The translations under genes were made by a program, and so were the position numbers. From Thermomicrobiales bacterium (GTDB lineage Bacteria > Chloroflexota > Chloroflexia > Thermomicrobiales > CADCWN01), in assembly GCA_030446685.1 (NCBI GenBank), contig JAUJMV010000012.1:14882-78881 (forward strand): DNA of 64,000 bases, in the 5' to 3' direction. Positions 1 to 10,355 of this stretch are shown here, piece after piece. Position 1 is the first letter of the stretch, and the number at the start of each line of letters is the position of its first letter. The notes under the pieces are model-generated. The model did no database searches and was not told the DNA's origin. It saw only the letters and a list, made by a program, of their open reading frames with translations.

Positions 1-6
1 CGCGGG

Positions 7-561
7 GTGCGGGGCGCTGCCGCGCGGGGCGGGGTTGAAGGGAGGCCGGGGCCGGTGCTGCCGCGCGTGATCTTCGCCGCCCTGCTGGCGCTGGTCGTGA
101 TGACCCAGGCGACCCTGCTCCCGATGGCGGGCGCCATCGGCGTCAAGCCGAACCTGGTGCTGGTCCTCCTGCTCCTGTGGGGGGCGGTGCGGGAGCCGCG
201 CGAGGGGCTGCTCTGGGCCTTCGCCGCCGGCCTCCTGCTCGATCTGCTGATCCTCGCGCCGCTGGGGACCAACGCGCTGGCGCTGCTGCCGGTCGTCGTC
301 GTCGGCTGGCTCAGCCGCAGCCGATCGTTCCAGAGCGGCCTGCTCTTCCCGCTGCTGATGACGCTGGTGGCGAGCCTGGCGCACGCGCTGCTGCTGCTGG
401 TGCTGGGGCCGCTGCTGGGGAGCGGGGTCTCGCCGCTCGGCGCGTTGCGGCTGGGGGTGCTCGGTGCCCTGTTGAACATGCTGATGGTGCCGCCGCTCTA
501 CGTGCTGATCCAGGTGCTGGACCGGTGGATTGGATGGATCGAGGCCGATGCTCGGGCGTAA
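7..561 (+). CDS. mreD: Rod shape-determining protein MreD
   Basis: Integral membrane protein of the elongasome, which couples MreB/MreC to lateral wall synthesis. The product of about 184 residues is almost entirely hydrophobic: several membrane segments separated by short basic loops, the 'KPNLVLVLLLLWG' stretch near residue 48 typical of MreD, and a C-terminal 'PPLYVLIQVLDRW' segment. The first start in view is a GTG at 7; a GTG at 55 just before the first membrane segment is equally possible. The gene overlaps the start of mrdA, the classic mreCD-mrdA order; mreC would lie just outside the left edge. Identification rests on hydropathy, length and neighbour rather than on a unique motif. 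Confidence 0.85.
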   Translation: MRGAAARGGVEGRPGPVLPRVIFAALLALVVMTQATLLPMAGAIGVKPNLVLVLLLLWGAVREPREGLLWAFAAGLLLDLLILAPLGTNALALLPVVVVGWLSRSRSFQSGLLFPLLMTLVASLAHALLLLVLGPLLGSGVSPLGALRLGVLGALLNMLMVPPLYVLIQVLDRWIGWIEADARA

Positions 562-2285
562 GAAGCACAAGCGGATCGAAATCCAGCGGGTCAGCGAGCG
601 CAAGCATCGCAAACCGGACCCGCCGATCGAGAAGCAGATGCTGACGCGGCGCACCTTTGTCTTCAAGGGCCTCGCCGCGACCTCGTTCGCCGCCCTCACC
701 GGGCGGCTCTGGCAGTTGCAATTCCGCGACCGCGCCGAGATCCAGGCGCAGGAGACCGTCTACGGCACGCGCCGCTTCCTCCTGCCGGCCTCGCGCGGGA
801 TGATCTTCGACCGCCGCGGCGAGCTGATCGCCGACAACCTCAAGAGCTGGGCGGTGTCGATCGTGCCGGCCGAGTTGCCGGATGGCGAGACGCCGGAGGG
901 CCAAGCCCAGCGGGCGGCGATCTACGACACCCTGGCGCGCACGCTCGGCATGCCCGATGTCGTCGCGGTCGTCCCCGCGGACCTCAACGGCGAGCAGGGC
1001 GACCGGGCGCGGCGCGAGCGCGAGGACATCTACGCCCGGCTGGCGGCGACCCTCGGCCTGCCGGTCGAGGAGATCCGCGAGCGGGTCGAGGCGGAGCTGG
1101 AGGCGGGCCGGGACCCCAAGCGCGGCTTCCGGCCCTGGGTGCGGATCGGCAAGGAGTTCCCCCCCGACCGGCTCGCGGCGATCCGCGCCACCGAGGCGGA
1201 GTGGAAGAGCCTGGGCGTCCAGGTCATCAACCAGATCCGCTACCTGGTCGACGTCAACGGCCTCTACGAGCAGCACATCCCGAAGCTGATCAAGCGCGAC
1301 ATCCCGAAGGAGGTCGCGCTGGGGATCGAGGCGAACCGCATCTACCTCTCCGGCGTGCGGATCGACGACCAGTACCTCGGGCGGCGCTACCACGTCGGCG
1401 ACGAACTCGGCCACATCCTCGGCTACACCGCGGCGATCAGCGCGGAGGAATACGAGGCGGCGGTCGAGCGGGACGAGCGCGGCGAGCCGCTGCGCTTCGG
1501 CCCCGACGGTCAGGTCCGCCACATCTACCAGCCGGACGACCACATCGGCAAGGCGGGGATCGAGGCGGGGCTGGAGGAGACCCTGCGCGGCAAGCCCGGC
1601 CGCTCGATCGCGCGGGTCAACGCGATGGGCCGCGTCATTGACGAGTACGTGGAGAAGCGGCAGGAGCCGGCCGACGGCCACAGCGTCGTCCTGTCGATCG
1701 ACCTCAACTACCAGCGCGACGTGATCGCCATCTTGCAGGACCAGCTCAACCGCACCAACGACTACATCGAGAACGAGCGCAACGCGGAGCGGCGGCGCGA
1801 GGGCAAGCAGCCCTTCAAGCTCGCCTCCGGCGCCGGCGCGGCGGTGGCGCTCGACGTGCGCACCGGCGAGGTGCTGGCGATGGTCAGCCTGCCGGGCTAC
1901 GACCCGCGGCTCTTCGTGGAGGGGATCAGCCAGGCGCAGTTCGACCGCTACGCCGAGGCGGGCGTGCCGGTCGAGAAGCGCCTCTACCCGCTGATGAACC
2001 GCTGCGTCGAGAGCGAGCAGGCGCCGGGCTCGACGCTGAAGATCTTCGTCGCCGCGGCGGGCTTGCAGGAGGCGGCGATCACCCCGGACAGCAAGTACAA
2101 GTGCTTGGGCCACATCGGTGTGCCGCTGAACGGGAACGAGAATAATCGCGAGAAGTACTGGTGCTGGACGCGCGACGCCAGCCACCAGGACCAGGACGTG
2201 CGCACCGCGATCGCCACCTCCTGCGACGTCTTCTTCTACGCGCTCGGCGGCCCGCGCCAGCAGGACGAATACACCAAGCTCGATC
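548..2285 (+). pseudogene. mrdA: Penicillin-binding protein 2, N-terminal ~580 residues (broken)
   Basis: Class B PBP, the transpeptidase of the elongation machinery. Visible in order: a basic cytoplasmic N-terminus, one membrane anchor (about residues 38-55), the dimerisation/pedestal domain with 'LPASRGMIFDRRGELIADN', then the transpeptidase domain with active-site 'STLK' (residue ~495) and 'SCD' (the SxN motif, ~558). The start at 548 overlaps the mreD end; an in-frame ATG at 530 also exists. The homologous frame ends near 2285 after 'DEYTKL'; the next expected stretch ('DLHYYQPNS') is found only at ~4,890. The KTG box is at 5257-5265 in another frame. As given the gene cannot make a whole PBP2, although rod-shape systems normally require it, so I suspect the sequence rather than real loss. 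Confidence 0.9.
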
Positions 2286-5088
2286 TGAGACGCAGCCCGG
2301 GGCCGCGCTCGACGCGGCGCACGGCATCGGCGCCGACCTTCAAGGGCCTGCGCCGCGGCCTGATCGTGATGATCCGCGAGGGCTCGACGCCGCCCGCAAT
2401 CTCGGCGCCCTCTGGCGCTTGTCACCCCGCCACCGCCGACCGCGCCGAGATCCAGGCGCAGGAGACCGTCTACGGCACGCGCGATCTCTCCCGCCGTCGC
2501 GCGCGCGCCTCGGATGATCTTCAACCCGGCGCGCCGCGGCGAGCTGATCGCCGACAACCTCAAGACGACCTGCGCGGTGTCGACCCTCCACCGCGGCCGG
2601 ACAGTCCGCGGATGGCGTCGACGACCGGCCGGGCCAAGCCCAGCGGCCCTGCCCTCGGCGATCTACGACCCCGGCGCGCTGACGATGGTCGAGGCGATCC
2701 CCGGCCAGATCGTCACGCGCCGCCTGGTCGTCGTCCGCGACGGGAGGCGGTCCTCACCGAGCCGCGGCGAGCAGGTCGTCGTCGAGCGGCACCGCGCGCG
2801 AGCGCGAGGACATCTACGCCTGCGGCTGGCGGCGACCCTCCTCGGCCGGGCGAGGAGCGCGCGAGCGGGTCGAGGTCGGGGCGAGCTGGACCTGCGCGCC
2901 GCGCTCGACGCCCAAGCGCGGCTTCCGGCCCTGGTCGCGGTCGCCGGCGGGGAAAGCTGGCCGAGTTCCCTGCCCGACAGGCTCGCCGGCGATCCGCGCC
3001 GCCGAGGCGAAGCGGCCGCGCGGAAGAGCCTGGGCGTCCAGGTCATCAACCAGATCCGCTACCTGGTCGACCAGGGGCTGATCGAGGTGTAGGCGCGCGG
3101 GGCGTGGGCGCGGGGCGCGGGGCGAGCAGCACATCCCGGGGTGCGCTGATCAAGTGGGACATCCCCAAGGAGGTCGCTCTCATGGGAGGGATCGAGGTTT
3201 CTCGCCCGCATCTACCTCTCCCGCTGTCGTCGGGGTTGGGGGAGGGCGGGGGCGCTGCCGCCTTCGAGCCGTCGTCACCAGTATCCTTGCGGCGGCGCTA
3301 CCACGTCGGCGGGGATGAACTCGGGTCAAGACGGGTCGCGGGTGCGGCACGCGCGGCGATCAGCGCGGAGGAATCTTACGCTTGCTGGGCGGTCGAGCGG
3401 GACGATGGCGCGGCGAGCCGAACCTGGTGCGCTTCGCTCCTGTATGGTCAGGCCGCTGGCCTCACATCTACCAGCTGTGGGACGACGCGCTGGCGCTGGC
3501 TGGCCGTCGTCGTCGGCTGGCGGGGATTGAGCGGCCTGCTCTTCCGCTGCTGATGACGCTCCTGCGCGGCAAGCCCGCCGCTGCTCGATCGCGCGGGTGG
3601 GCAACGCGATGGGCCGCTCTACACGATCCAGGTGCTGGACCGGTGGATTGAAGCGGCGAGGCCGATGCTCGGGCGTAAGAAGCACAAGCGGACGAAATCC
3701 AGCCACAGCGTCGACCCGTCGATCGACCTCAACTACCAGCGCGACGTGGCCATCTTGCAGGACCAAGCTCAACCGCACCAACGACTACATCGAGAACGAC
3801 CGCGCCGAGATCCAGGCGCAGGCGGCGTCTACGGCACGCGCCGCTTCTGCCGGCCTCGCGCGGGATGGCGCCGGCGCGGCTATGGCAAGAGCTGGGGACG
3901 TGCGCACCGGCCGAGCTGCCGGATGGGGGACGCCGTTGGCGATGGTCAGCCTGGCGGGCTACGACCCGTCGGCTCTTCGTGGACCTCAACGGCGAGCAGC
4001 CAGGCGCGGCGCGACCGAGGACATCTACGCCGAGGTGGCGACCCTCGGCCCGGTCGAGGAGATCCGCGAGCGGGTCGAGGCGGAGCTGGAGGCGGGCCGG
4101 GATCCCAAATCGCTGCCCTTGCGGATCGTGAGAGCGAACCCGGCTCGACGTTGAAGATTGGGCGTCCAGGTCATCAACCAGATCCGCGCGGCGACGGGGC
4201 TCTGCCGAAGCTGGAGGACGGCGATCGCGCTGGGGACGAGGCGAACCGCATCTACCTCTCCGGCGTCTGGGACCAGTACCTCGGGCGGCGCTACCACGTC
4301 GGCGACGAACTCGGTCACGTCCTCGGCTACACCGCGGCGATCAGCGCCGGGAACGAGAACAACCGCGGTCAGGTCCGCCACATCTTTTGGTGCTGGACGC
4401 GCGACGCCAGCCACCAGGACCATGACGAGTACGTGGAGAAGCGCACCGCGATCGCCACAGCGTCGTCCTGTCGATCGACCTCAACTACCAGCGCGACGTG
4501 ATCGCCATCTTGCAGGACCAGCTCAACCGCGCGGACTACATCGAGAACGAGCGCAAGCGGACGCGGGACGAATACACCAAGCCTTCAAGCTCGCCCGGCG
4601 CCGGCATTCGACGTGCGCACCTACCAGATGGTAACGAGATGCGGCTCTTCAACGGGCTGGGCATCGCTACGGAGGCGGGCGTGCCGGTCAACCAGCACCT
4701 CAACGCCTTCGGCTTCGGGCCTGAGAAGACCGCCGCGGCGGGCTTGCAGGAGGCGATGCCGGACAGCGAACTCACCGGCTGCTCGAGAATAATCGCGAGA
4801 AGCGCCGACTGGAAGGAGGAGATGCGCACCCCGCCAACTCCTGCGACGGTCTACGCGCTCGGCGGCCCGCGCCAGCAGGACGAATTACCGCGATCTGCAC
4901 TACTATCAGCCGAACAGCAACGACATGGTCTTTCAACTTGGTGACGCCGCTGAACACTTCGGCTTCTTCTGCAACGCAGCACCGCCGCCATCGCCAACGG
5001 TGGCACCCCCGACTTCTGGGCGCCGGCGACACGATGGTCCGGCGAACTGCGCGACGAGCCAGGGGAACCATCGTCCGCAAGCAGCGAG
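2286..5088 (+). repeat. Interwoven scrambled copies of mreD and mrdA segments
   Basis: This 2.8-kb stretch is built of 15-80-base pieces matching mreD and mrdA, alternating between two advancing threads. Examples: 3020-3067 repeats 1205-1252; 3628-3703 repeats 505-592 (mreD end/mrdA start); 3720-3796 repeats 1696-1775; 4035-4108 repeats 1047-1120; 4220-4347 repeats 1310-1443; 4390-4425 repeats 2160-2200; 4455-4531 repeats 1678-1753. Between pieces are small indels and base changes. From ~4640 the single-copy C-terminal PBP2 sequence begins to appear ('FNGLGI', 'FGFG', 'YYQPNSND'), still mixed with pieces of 1900-2260. No continuous reading frame makes sense across it. It looks like a consensus of mis-registered reads, but a genuine recombination mosaic cannot be excluded from sequence alone. 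Confidence 0.75.
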
Positions 5089-5472
5089 TTGCGCGGAGGC
5101 GCTCCGCAAGCTGCCGGTCAGCGCGGCGACGCTGCGCTGCGCGTGGTGCGCGAGGGGATGCTCAAGACGATCAAGGACCCGGACGGCCTCGCCAGCCAGG
5201 TCTCCCGCAACAACGGGAACCAATTCCCCCTGCCGCCGGGGATCGACGCCGGGGTCAAGACCGGCAGTGCCGAGTACGGCACCGACCGCGACCCCGTCGA
5301 CGGCTTGCTGCTCCGGGCGCACGCCTGGTGTACCGCCTTCGCGCCGTACGACGATCCGGAGATCGCGGTCGTCTCCTTCATCGAGGGCGGCATCGGCAGC
5401 ACGGGGGTCGCCGCGCCGGTCTGCAGCAAGATGATCAGCGCCTACTTCGCCCGCAAGAACGCGGGCCAGTGA
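5089..5472 (+). pseudogene. mrdA: Penicillin-binding protein 2, C-terminal fragment with KTG box
   Basis: The last ~115 residues of the mrdA product in a clean frame: 'EGMLKTIKDPDG', then 'AGVKTGSAE' carrying the KTG motif of the penicilloyl-serine transferase fold (5257-5265), then 'EIAVVSFIEGG' and a Lys-rich end typical of PBP2. It is in a different frame from the N-terminal part. Upstream, about 4,880-5,088, more C-terminal-domain sequence is recognisable but garbled. Together with 548-2285 this accounts for most of one mrdA gene. Confidence 0.85.
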
Positions 5473-5473
5473 T

Positions 5474-5593
5474 ATTGCGGAGTGCAGAATGCGGAATGAC
5501 GTGAGGGCGATGATGACGAAGATCCCCATCCGCGGAGTTCGCCAGTTGTTACCCTCGCCTACTCCGCACTCCGCACTCCGCACTCCGCAATCG
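5474..5593. repeat. Hairpin with tandem-repeat arms (gcggagtg unit)
   Basis: Left arm 5474-5498 contains degenerate copies of 'gcggagt(g)'; right arm 5561-5593 has the complementary 'cactccgc' unit about four times. The loop is ~60 nt. It sits just after the mrdA stop and may end the mre-mrd transcript. It shares its unit with the hairpin at 35168-35267. Confidence 0.7.
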
Positions 5594-5885
5594 TAGGGGG
5601 GCGCGGCCGCCACCGCGCCAACGCCGCACGAGACGCCAACCGCATAGCTCGCGCCGGGCGACAGCGCCGACCACCGGGCGCAGCGCGTAGGGATGGATGG
5701 AGCCCCCGCCGCGTTGGGATCGAAACCGTGGTTGTGCTTCGCCGTGCCTCGGCACGGGGAGCGCGGCACCGGGATCGGGCGACGGCCGGGCGGCCCCCGG
5801 GGCCGCCGGCGGCGGCGCCGTCCACGGCGGGTGGGCGGGCGGATCGGGCGCCGCACCGCGCGGTGCGGAGAGCAGGAGCAGGGTG
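5594..5885. other. Intergenic region before minC
   Basis: No convincing gene. A short palindrome 'cgtgcctcggcacg' lies near 5742-5755, and a GTG-ATG pair with weak upstream purines precedes minC. Open frames running through here are GC-rich shadows. Confidence 0.4.
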
Positions 5886-6662
5886 ATGGCGCAGGACATC
5901 CAGAACTACGTCCACGATCCGCCGGGGCGGGCCGGCGGGCGCGGGGTGGCCCCGATCGCGGTGCGCGGCACCCGCGAGGGGCTGCTGCTGAGCGTCCCGG
6001 CCGATGCCCGCGCCCACGACGCGCGGGCGGTCGCGGCGGGGCTGGCGGCGCACGTCGACGGGGCGGAGGCGTTCTTCAGCGGGGCGGACGTGATCGTCGA
6101 CCTGGGGGAGCGCGAGTTCACCGCGGACGAGGTCAGCTTCTACCGGCTGGTGCTGGAGGAGCGCGAGATCGTCGTGCGCGGCTTCACCGCCAGCAGCCCG
6201 GAGGGGCGGGCGATCCTGCGCAAGCAGGGCTACCACCCCCTCCAGATCGTCGCCAACCCGGCGGTTGTCCCGCCGTCGGGGGCGGTGGGGGGGCGCGAGC
6301 CGCAGGGGCAGGAGGCGCTCGAGGGCGCCGCGCTCTACCTGCGCCGCACGCTGCGCTCCGGCGCGCGGGTGCGCCACCACGGCAACCTAGTCCTGGTCGG
6401 GGACATCAACGCCGGGGCCGAGGTGATCGCGTCGGGCGACATCATTGTCTGGGGCCAGGTGCGCGGGATGGTCCACGCCGGGGCGCTCGGCGATGATGGC
6501 GCGATCATCTGCGCGCTCGCCCTCAACCCGACCCAACTGCGCATCGGCAGCCACTACGCGCTGCCCCCCGCCGACAAGCGCGCCAAGAAGCAGGACCAGG
6601 GCGGCCCGGAGCGGGTGCGCCTGGAGAACGGCCAGATCGTGGTGGAGCCGTGGAAACGATGA
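5886..6662 (+). CDS. minC: Septum site-determining protein MinC
   Basis: Division inhibitor that, with MinD, blocks FtsZ ring assembly away from mid-cell. The ~259-residue product has a variable N-terminal domain and the C-terminal beta-helix domain: 'YLRRTLRSGARVRHHGNLVLVGD' region, 'GAEVIASGDIIVWG', 'GMVHAG' and 'ALALNPTQLRIG', the standard MinC C-terminal pattern. I place the start at ATG 5886 ('MAQDIQ'); a GTG directly before it is also possible. minD follows after a hairpin spacer of ~95 bases, and minE after that. Confidence 0.93.
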   Translation: MAQDIQNYVHDPPGRAGGRGVAPIAVRGTREGLLLSVPADARAHDARAVAAGLAAHVDGAEAFFSGADVIVDLGEREFTADEVSFYRLVLEEREIVVRGFTASSPEGRAILRKQGYHPLQIVANPAVVPPSGAVGGREPQGQEALEGAALYLRRTLRSGARVRHHGNLVLVGDINAGAEVIASGDIIVWGQVRGMVHAGALGDDGAIICALALNPTQLRIGSHYALPPADKRAKKQDQGGPERVRLENGQIVVEPWKR

Positions 6663-6738
6663 AGTCGGGTAGTCGGGTAGTCGGGTAGTCGGATAGAGGA
6701 AGACGCGGACCGCTATCCGACTATCCTGCTGCCCGACT
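6663..6738. repeat. Hairpin with tandem-repeat arms (gtcgggta unit) between minC and minD
   Basis: Left arm 6663-6697 is four copies of an 8-base unit 'agtcgggt/agtcggat'; right arm 6713-6738 is the reverse complement with three or four changes. The loop is ~16 nt. The minD ribosome-binding site 'aaggagg' follows within ten bases, so the structure lies inside the operon and could modulate minD translation or mRNA ends. Confidence 0.75.
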
Positions 6739-6757
6739 CGCAAAGGAGGAACCGCGC

Positions 6758-7567
6758 ATGGGACGCTGCATCACCGTCACCTCCGGCAAGGGGGGGGTCG
6801 GCAAGACGACGACCACCGCCAACCTGGGGATGGCCCTGGCGATGAACGGCAAGAACGTCTGCCTGATCGACGCCGACATCGGGCTGCGCAACCTCGACAT
6901 CGTCCTCGGCCTGGAGAACCGCATCGTCTACGACCTGGTGGATGTCGTGGAGGGGAACTGCCGGCTCAAGCAGGCGCTGATCCGCGACAAGCACTTCCAG
7001 AACCTCAGCCTGATCCCGGCGGCGCAGACGCGCGACAAGGACGCGGTCAGCCCGGAGCAGATGGCCGATCTCTGCCGCCGGCTGAGCCAGCAGTTCGACT
7101 TCGTGATCGTCGACTCGCCCGCCGGCATCGAGCAGGGCTTCCGCAACGCGATCGCCGGGGCCGACGAGGTGCTGGTGGTGACGACGCCGGAGGTCTCGGC
7201 GGTGCGCGACGCCGACCGGATCATCGGCCTGGTCGAGGCGGCGGAGATTCCCCCGCCGCGCCTGATCCTCAACCGCCTCAACCCGGCCCTGGTGCAGAAG
7301 GGCGAGATGATGGCGATGGAGGATGTGACCGACATCCTGGCGATCGAGCTGATCGGCATCGTGCCGGAGGACAGCACGATCGTGATGGCCTCCAACCGCG
7401 GCGAGCCGGCCGCCCTCTCCGAGGCGAGCAAGGCGGGCAAGGCCTACCGCGAGATCGCCAAGCGCCTGCAGGGCGAGGACGTGCCGCTCGTCATGCCGGT
7501 CGCCAGCGAGAGCTTCTTGGACCGGATGTTCCGGGCCTTCCGCCCGCGGCCGCGCGTGGCGAGTTAG
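6758..7567 (+). CDS. minD: Septum site-determining ATPase MinD
   Basis: Membrane-cycling ParA-type ATPase that recruits MinC and responds to MinE. The deviant Walker A 'SGKGGVGKTT' lies at residues 8-17, followed by 'CLIDADIGLRNLDIVLGLE' and 'FVIVDSPAGIE' (Walker B). The C-terminal end is basic/hydrophobic ('FLDRMFRAFRPRPR'), the usual amphipathic membrane-targeting helix. The 269-residue length is normal. A strong 'aaggagg' stands just before ATG 6758. Confidence 0.97.
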   Translation: MGRCITVTSGKGGVGKTTTTANLGMALAMNGKNVCLIDADIGLRNLDIVLGLENRIVYDLVDVVEGNCRLKQALIRDKHFQNLSLIPAAQTRDKDAVSPEQMADLCRRLSQQFDFVIVDSPAGIEQGFRNAIAGADEVLVVTTPEVSAVRDADRIIGLVEAAEIPPPRLILNRLNPALVQKGEMMAMEDVTDILAIELIGIVPEDSTIVMASNRGEPAALSEASKAGKAYREIAKRLQGEDVPLVMPVASESFLDRMFRAFRPRPRVAS

Positions 7568-7583
7568 GGGGAAGGGGAACAGG

Positions 7584-7934
7584 ATGAACTTCCTCCGCAA
7601 TCTCTTCTCGCGGGACCAGAGCAGCGCCCAGGTCGCCAAGCAGCGCCTGCAGGTCGTGCTGGTCCAGGACCATCTTTCCATGGCGCCGGGGACGATGGCG
7701 GCGATCAAGGCCGAGATCATGGAGGTGATCTCGCGCCACCTGGAGATCGACCCCGAGGGGGTGGAGGTGGCGGTGGAGCGCCGGGGCCACGGCGACGAGC
7801 TGGTGGCGAACATCCCGGTGCGCCGCAACGTCGGCCGCTCCGGCGAGGCGATCGCCTCGTCCCGCGCGGCGCGGCCCGCGCGCGCCCCGCGCCCGGTCAC
7901 CGCCGTCGGCCGCGGCGGCCACCAGCGTCCCTAG
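7584..7934 (+). CDS. minE: Cell division topological specificity factor MinE
   Basis: MinE stimulates MinD ATPase and confines MinC/D to the cell poles. It has the N-terminal membrane-binding 'MNFLRNLFSRDQSSAQVAKQ', 'RLQVVLVQDH' (contact helix/strand) and 'IKAEIMEVISRHLEID' typical of the family. At 116 residues it is longer than most MinE because of a basic Ala/Arg/Pro tail after residue ~90. It begins 16 bases after minD with a purine-rich ribosome-binding site, completing minCDE. Confidence 0.95.
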   Translation: MNFLRNLFSRDQSSAQVAKQRLQVVLVQDHLSMAPGTMAAIKAEIMEVISRHLEIDPEGVEVAVERRGHGDELVANIPVRRNVGRSGEAIASSRAARPARAPRPVTAVGRGGHQRP

Positions 7935-7936
7935 CG

Positions 7937-8036
7937 AAGTGCTGAGTGTTGAGTGCTGAGTGCTGAGTAGGCCTCCGCCTTCGTCGTCCGCGCGACGTTG
8001 GCACGGCGGCACTCAGCACTCAGCACTCAGCACTCA
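7937..8036. repeat. Hairpin with tandem-repeat arms (agtgctg unit) between convergent genes
   Basis: Left arm 7937-7968 has four copies of the 8-base unit 'gagtgctg'; right arm 8011-8036 has over three copies of 'cactcagc'. The loop is 42 nt. It begins three bases after the minE stop and ends eight bases before the stop of the minus-strand TolB-like gene, ideal for a bidirectional transcription end. Confidence 0.8.
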
Positions 8037-8043
8037 TTGCCCG

Positions 8044-9045
8044 TCAGGGGCGCCAGCTCGGGGCGGCGCTGCTCGTCGTCAGCGTCCAGGAGCGCGCCGG
8101 GGGCGTCGTCGGCGATCTCGAGCCGGCCCTGGCGGAGATCCAGCGCGCGTCCGGCGACCACTCCGCCACGACCGCGCCGCCGGTCGTCGGTCTGCTGTCG
8201 ATCGGGCCGAGGGCGAACGGGGCCGCCGCGGCATCGGGGCCGGCGAACGCGCGGATCCGCAGGCCCGTGTCGGGGCCGAGGCGGTAGGCCAGCTTGGTCC
8301 CGTCCGGCGACCAGTTCTGGCTCGCCCCGGCGCTGGTGGGTGACTGCGCGCGGCCAGACGAGGCGCCCGGCCCGGTCGAGGACGGCCAGGACGGGGGCGT
8401 CCTGCTCGGGGGGTCGCCGACGTTGGCGTTCAACCAGACGGCGATCCGCTCGCCGCCCGGCGACGGCGGCCCCGCCCGCCAGTAGGCTGGCTGCGGGCGC
8501 ACGCCTCCCCCAGGTGCTTGCCCCGAGTGCGTCGGCGGTGATCAGCGGCGCCTGCGCGCCGGTGCGGGCGTCGATCGCCAGCAGCGCGGTCGGGACGGGG
8601 CGGGCCGATCGCCGGCGCCGCGCTGTTGGACCGCGCGTCGTCGGCGACCAGCCGGCCGGCTGGTCGCGCCAGCCTCCGGGCCTCCCCGCCCGTCGCCGCG
8701 ACCGTCCACAGCGCCCGTCGGTCGCCCTCGCTGAGCCGTCCGTTTCCGTCGCCGTCCTCGGTGACGGTCAGCAGCAGGCGCCCGTCCGGGCGACTGGGCG
8801 TAGTTGTGGGCTCGAGACCAACCTCGGCCACCGTCTCCTCGGTCAACATCCAGGTGGTGGGTTGCCCGGCGAACAGTTTCCTCGGCCCGCGCGCGCGAGG
8901 TGGCGCGCGTCGGGCCCGTCTGACCGACGACCGCGAAGGCGAAGCGTTGGAGCCGACCGTCGGGGGTGAAGATCTCGACCTGGTTGGGCGTGCCGCCGGC
9001 GGTCGAGCTGACCGCCGCGAAACGCTGTCCGTCCGGCGCCCTGAC
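8044..9045 (-). pseudogene. TolB/WD40-like beta-propeller protein, C-terminal part
   Basis: The minus strand encodes beta-propeller blades: 'PDGQRFAAVSST', 'NQVEIFTPDGRLQRFAF', 'RPDGRLLLTVTEDGDGNG' and 'NWSPDGTKLAYRLGPDTG', the 'SPDGxxIA' pattern of TolB/WD40-like extracytoplasmic proteins. The frames change several times (about 8,500-8,900), so the stretch is frame-broken. The N-terminal half, with lipoprotein signal, lies at 12214-12558 beyond an inserted element. Joining the flanks gives '..YSAVVWV' then 'PDGQRFAAV', a sensible propeller junction, which supports a single interrupted gene. Confidence 0.65.
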
Positions 9046-9094
9046 TGCGCTCCGTCAGAGGATGGTAGCCGTATTTGGGCACACCGAGCTGTCG
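9046..9094. repeat. Left terminal inverted repeat of the insertion element
   Basis: 49 bp, matching the reverse complement of 12165-12213 with three mismatches. The stop of the phosphodiesterase gene (9118-9120) is 24 bases inside it. Confidence 0.8.
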
Positions 9095-9117
9095 GAAAAA
9101 CCAGGCCGGCCGGCGCG

Positions 9118-10347
9118 TTAGTCCAGGCGGCGCGAGCAACGGCACCGCTCCTGGGCGGCCAGACCGCCGTGTGTCCCGACTTGCCGGCGCTTCCGCTCCT
9201 TGCCCGGATACTCGTACCGGATCACCCAGTCCTCTCCAGGCAAGACGAGGAGCTGCCCGGAGCCGCTCGCGCACGCGACTCGCCAACGGCAGGCCGTAGA
9301 GCCCCAGCGCGATGGCCTCGCCTGTGGGCAGGACGGTGGCGCAGTGGGCCAGGTGCCGCGCGTAGCGGTGCGCGACCGCTTCGCAGCCGGGGGACGCATG
9401 CAGGATGACCGCCCGCTGGTCGCCGGTCGGCGGCACCCGCAGCAGCGCGAGCAGGGCCGGCTGGTCGTTGAGCCAGACCCAGTGCGCCGCCGGGATGTCG
9501 ATCTGGCCGTGGTCGGCGAGGCACGAGCAAGGTGCGCGGCGCGCGCAGCCCGTCCAGGAGGATCTGCCCGATCGCGCGGTCGATGGCCTGCACCGCGGTC
9601 GCGTACTGGTCGGACCCGGCGCCGTGGCGGTGGCCGACGGTGTCGAGCTCGCCCCAATAGGCGTGGAGGTACGCCGGCCGTCGCTGGCCGCGAGCGCCGT
9701 GCGCAGGTGTGCGCAGAGCTCCGCGAGCGTCTGGTGCCCGACGAAGCGGGCGCCACGGTAGTTGATGCGCGAGAGCGCGGAGCCCTCGTACGCGGCGGCA
9801 TCGAGGACGACCGAGCCGACCCCGCCCCGGCGAGCCGCTCGAAGACCGTGGGGCGCGCCACCCAGGCGGCCGGGTCGAGGCCCGCGGACGGGGCGGCCGC
9901 CCATCGGGGACGCGGCGAAGGTGAGGGCCTGCACGACCGCCCCCAGGTCGGCGTCGTACAGCTTGTCGCCGACCGTGCTGCCGGGCGCCAGCCCCGTCCC
10001 CATGGTGGTGAGCGCGGCGGGCGTCGCCGAGGAAGACCGCCGTCGAGGTTCGCCCCGGGCGGCCGCGGAGGGCGGACTGCGGCGCGCGGCCGCGCGCCAT
10101 GGCCAGTTGCAACCGGTCGTACCCCAGGGCATCGATGAGCAGGGTGGCGATGACCGCCACCGCCCTCGAGGAGCGCGGGCGGAGGATGCCGGGCGCGAGC
10201 GCGGGCAGGGGTGGCGCCAGGCCGAAGTGCCGCTCGACCGTCGCCGGGAGGTTCGCCAGCCCGAGCCCGCCGTAGTCCGGCAGGACGGTCCCCGCGAATG
10301 GCCCTGGTCGCACGTGGCCGGATGGTGTCCGCGCGGAAATCGCCCAC
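9118..10347 (-). pseudogene. Alkaline-phosphatase-superfamily phosphodiesterase / nucleotide pyrophosphatase (frame-broken)
   Basis: Resembles type I phosphodiesterase/nucleotide pyrophosphatase (PF01663-like). Read across frame changes it shows the metal-binding motifs in order: 'LLIDALGYDRL' (Asp), 'TTMGTGLAPGSTV' (nucleophilic Thr), 'YWGELDTVGHRHG' (Asp, His), 'DHGQIDIP' (Asp-His) and a C-terminal 'LLVLPGEDWVIRYEYPGK'. These enzymes hydrolyse phosphodiester or phosphoanhydride bonds with two metal ions. The probable start is GTG 10347 after 'aggagga'; the transposase stop (10356-10358) overlaps that site, implying co-translation. Several indels switch the frame, so the product is not continuous as given. 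Its presence inside an insertion element is unusual. Confidence 0.7.
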
Positions 10348-10355
10348 CGCTCCTC

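Noticed and set aside
311-2563. Minus-strand open frame of 750 codons opposite mreD/mrdA
   Set aside because: Arg/Ala/Asp-rich shadow of mrdA with no ribosome-binding site or family features.
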